Shown here: positions 62,280-64,000 of the stretch, piece after piece | How positions within the stretch are numbered: the first letter of the stretch is position 1 | Layout of the letters: the number at the start of each line of letters is the position of its first letter | Made by a program: the position numbers and the translations under genes | Source of the DNA: Hyphomicrobiaceae bacterium | GTDB taxonomy: Bacteria > Pseudomonadota > Alphaproteobacteria > Rhizobiales > Hyphomicrobiaceae | Direction of reading: 5' to 3' | Assembly (NCBI GenBank): GCA_022842785.1 | Contig: JALHOW010000008.1 | Span: 106,031 to 170,030, forward strand | DNA: 64,000 nucleotides | Notes under the pieces: generated by a model | The model's database searches: none | What the model saw: only the letters and a program-made list of their open reading frames with translations | What the model was told of the DNA's origin: nothing

Positions 62280-62340
62280 CGGGAGGGTATCCCTCCCGGC
62301 GGGAGCGCGAGGGCTGGCGCTCGTCGCGCCGCAGGCGCGA
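62280..62340 (+). repeat. three-hairpin structured repeat, right copy
   Basis: Three hairpins in series: CGGGAGGG-TAT-CCCTCCCG (62280-62298), GAGCGC / GCGCTC with an 8-base loop (62303-62322), and TCGCGCC-GCA-GGCGCGA (62324-62340). Order, loop sizes and the GCA loop match the left copy at 61135-61205 but the stems differ by paired changes. The two copies are inverted around the low-GC gene. Confidence 0.75.
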
Positions 62341-62426
62341 GTATCGCCGACCACATTGCGATCGCGCACCCATATCCATCCGCGCGCGACTTCGGCTAGT
62401 TTGACTAGCCCTCAGGAGCGCACCGC

Positions 62427-63062
62427 GTGCCGACCGAAACGCCACCGCTACAACCAAGCCGCGGGCCGCGCTTCGCCAATTCAAGCGTGACGCGGCTGAC
62501 GCTCCGCGCGCTCCGTGCCGTGGCGATGGGCGCGCGACTGCTTCTGCAAACGCTCGTCGCGATCATCATCGTGTTCGAGGAGTGGGGCTGGCGGCCGCTC
62601 GCTGCTGCGCTCGCGCGGCTGGGCCGACTGAAGCCGATCGCGTGGATCGAGGCGCATATCCAGCGCCTGCCGCCCTATGGCGCGCTGCTCGTATTCGGCG
62701 CGCCCTCCATCCTCATCCTGCCGCTGAAGCTGCTCGCCCTGTTCCTGATCGCCTCGGGGCGCGAGGTCGAAGCGACTCTGCTTTTCATTGGCGCGAAGGT
62801 CGTCGGCACGGCGATCGTCGCGCGGCTTTTCCAGCTCACGGAGGCGCAGCTCCTGCGCATTCCGTGGTTCGCGTGGGCCTATGGCTACTTCATGCCGTGG
62901 AAGGAGGCGTTGACGGCCTGGGTGCGGGCTTCGTGGCCCTGGCGCTATGGACGCGTGGTGAAGGAGCGCGTGCGGCGCGCGCTTAAGCCGATCACGACTG
63001 CGCTTCGCGCAGAGGCAGCACAAATCGTAGCGCGTATTCGGGGCTGGTTAGGTCGCGCCTGA
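62427..63062 (+). CDS. conserved-type membrane protein of unknown function
   Basis: The GTG at 62427 follows CAGGAG. The 211-residue product has an N-terminal polar segment, a first hydrophobic helix near residues 34-52 (RLLLQTLVAIIIVFEEWGW), a second near 82-105 (LLVFGAPSILILPLKLLALFL), a third near 107-130, and a long basic tail. The motif FEEWGW followed by RLPPYGALLVF is conserved in related proteobacterial proteins I have seen annotated only as hypothetical membrane proteins. It is convergent with atpC, 6 bp away. Base composition returns to the high-GC average here. Confidence 0.75.
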   Translation: MPTETPPLQPSRGPRFANSSVTRLTLRALRAVAMGARLLLQTLVAIIIVFEEWGWRPLAAALARLGRLKPIAWIEAHIQRLPPYGALLVFGAPSILILPLKLLALFLIASGREVEATLLFIGAKVVGTAIVARLFQLTEAQLLRIPWFAWAYGYFMPWKEALTAWVRASWPWRYGRVVKERVRRALKPITTALRAEAAQIVARIRGWLGRA

Positions 63063-63068
63063 ACTCGC

Positions 63069-63470
63069 TCAGGCAGCGGCGCGCGCGTCGAGTGACTTGA
63101 GTGCGGTGAGGGCGTCGTTCGCCAGCATGCGGCCCATATCGTCCGGGGCTGTCGCCAGCATCTGCTCGGCGACGCGCACCTCTTCGGCGATCTGGCCCGG
63201 CTGGGCGGCACTGATATCAACGAGGTTCTGCGCAAGGATGGTGAGCTGGGTTGGATCAACCTCGGCAAAACCACCCCGAACGTAAATGCGGCGGCGGCTC
63301 GAACCCTGCTGAATATCGAGGATGCCAGGGCGCAGCGCGCTGATCACCGGCGCATGGCCAGCGAGGACGGTGAAATCGCCTTCGAGTCCCGGCACGATGA
63401 CCTCGGTGGCCTCCCCGGAGAGAAGCACCCGCTCGGGGCTCACGAGTTCGATCTTGAAAGTGCCTGCCAT
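63069..63470 (-). CDS. atpC: F0F1 ATP synthase subunit epsilon
   Basis: The start at 63470 (MAGTFKIELVSPERVLLSG) is chosen over an upstream Met. The 133-residue product is the central-stalk epsilon subunit, which links gamma to the c ring and can inhibit ATP hydrolysis. The N-terminal beta sandwich (1-85) contains VIVPGLEGDFTVLAGHAPVISALRPG-like sequence, and IYVRGGFAEVDPTQLTILA. Two C-terminal helices follow (about 90-130). Normally atpC directly follows atpD; here a small CxxC protein gene lies between. Confidence 0.95.
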   Translation of the reverse strand: MAGTFKIELVSPERVLLSGEATEVIVPGLEGDFTVLAGHAPVISALRPGILDIQQGSSRRRIYVRGGFAEVDPTQLTILAQNLVDISAAQPGQIAEEVRVAEQMLATAPDDMGRMLANDALTALKSLDARAAA

Positions 63471-63564
63471 GGCTCTCGCCGTTCCCAATCTAGTTACTGG
63501 CCTGGTCGCTAGTTAATGGGGCGAGCGCATCCCCTGAGGTATCGCGCTCGCCATGCTGTCTTGT

Positions 63565-63786
63565 TCAGGCGGTCTTCTCGTCGTCCGGTTCCTGCACCTG
63601 GGTGCCGCAGAACGGGCAGAAGAAGACCGGGTAGTCCACCATGCCGTCGTCTTCGTTCTCGCTGTCGATGATGCCGACCGACATGTACAGAACGCCGTCG
63701 TCACCGACTTCGACCAGAGGTGAGAACTCCTTGGTCGTAATCACTTCCTTGAGCGTAGCGCAGCACGATCCGAATTCTTCGCTCAT
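63565..63786 (-). CDS. 73-residue CxxC protein inserted between atpD and atpC
   Basis: The start at 63786 follows GGAGAGGGAA. The acidic product has a paired Cys at GSCCATLKEV near residue 8 and FFCPFCGTQVQEP near residue 58, a zinc-ribbon-like CPxCG knuckle. Between them is a short strand-rich segment (LVEVGDDGVLYMSVGI). It may bind zinc or iron with the two Cys pairs. It lies within the ATP synthase operon, 101 bp after atpD and 94 bp before atpC. No family is recognised, and a role with ATP synthase is only suggested by position. Confidence 0.8.
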   Translation of the reverse strand: MSEEFGSCCATLKEVITTKEFSPLVEVGDDGVLYMSVGIIDSENEDDGMVDYPVFFCPFCGTQVQEPDDEKTA

Positions 63787-63887
63787 GCCGTTCCCTCTCC
63801 GCGGCCGTGGCCGTCTGCTGATGGGACCCCCCACCACGCGCCGACCGCGGCTCGTGGCTCAGCCCCTGACCCTGCCCAACTCCCGGA

Positions 63888-64000
63888 TCACGCCGCCTCC
63901 GCCAGCTTCTCGGCCTTGGCGATCGCCTCCTCAATCGTGCCTACCATATAGAAGGCCTGCTCGGGGAGATGGTCGTAGTCACCATTGCACAGGCCCTTGA
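63888..64000 (-). CDS. atpD: F0F1 ATP synthase subunit beta, C-terminal fragment
   Basis: The window ends inside this gene. The visible 37 codons read [20 protein letters not shown], then [16 protein letters not shown] and stop, which is the standard C-terminus of the beta subunit. The stop is at 63888-63890. The catalytic domains lie beyond the window edge. Downstream on the same strand are the small CxxC gene and atpC. Confidence 0.95.
   Translation of the reverse strand, partial: KGLCNGDYDHLPEQAFYMVGTIEEAIAKAEKLAEAA

Overview
The window is one continuous stretch of high-GC chromosome from an alphaproteobacterium, most likely of the Hyphomicrobiales (Rhizobiales) type. The main evidence is a circularly permuted two-piece tmRNA gene with an alphaproteobacterial tag, an alpha-type SspB, a DUF1489 protein, a short prolyl-tRNA synthetase without the editing insertion, an aminotransferase-ftsK pair, and a phasin. 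No rRNA, tRNA, CRISPR array, prophage or complete insertion sequence was recognised. Genes are dense, many start pairs overlap by ATGA or GTGA, and housekeeping operons alternate with single metabolic genes.

Layout. 1-10 kb: FAD monooxygenases, gpmA, dapB, two tandem oligopeptide-type substrate-binding proteins without permease genes, and ppa. 10-22 kb: an M20 peptidase and an alpha/beta hydrolase, then the envelope-biogenesis run lptF-lptG-lptD, a biotin-dependent carboxylase alpha subunit with DUF1489, and a YfgM-like protein with bamB. 22-31 kb: a NYN-domain RNase-like protein, a CobW metallochaperone beside a class II aldolase, an SDR, sspB next to the tmRNA gene that makes its substrate tag, and a CPBP protease. 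31-38 kb: cysS, a GFA-family protein, a 40-residue membrane peptide, a free-standing LeuA/CimA regulatory domain, a radical SAM protein, and a glycosyltransferase / Tat-exported MBL hydrolase / nucleotidyltransferase-like cluster of the TIGR04283-TIGR04282 type. 38-51 kb: ruvC-ruvA (no ruvB), rsmE, a DienoylCoA-reductase-like flavoenzyme, thiL, a LysR regulator divergent from a small gene, surE, xerD and proS. 51-64 kb: a D-2-hydroxyacid dehydrogenase, three tandem serine hydrolases, an aminotransferase, ftsK, a phasin, a low-GC orphan gene between inverted structured repeats, and the end of the ATP synthase operon (atpD fragment, a small CxxC protein, atpC).

Functional links. LptF/G/D move LPS to the outer membrane and BamB helps insert LptD. 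ssrA and SspB act together in trans-translation and ClpXP delivery. The CobW protein could supply zinc to the neighbouring zinc-dependent aldolase (inference). RuvC/RuvA, XerD and FtsK act in recombination and chromosome segregation.

The strongest candidates for something undescribed are: the orphan gene bracketed by inverted three-hairpin repeats (61135-62340); three evenly spaced TTGC-N7-GCAA operators between proS and the hydroxyacid dehydrogenase; paired 75-bp TAGTG-ended hairpin elements upstream of ruvC; the stand-alone CimA-type regulatory domain; and the CxxC protein placed between atpD and atpC.
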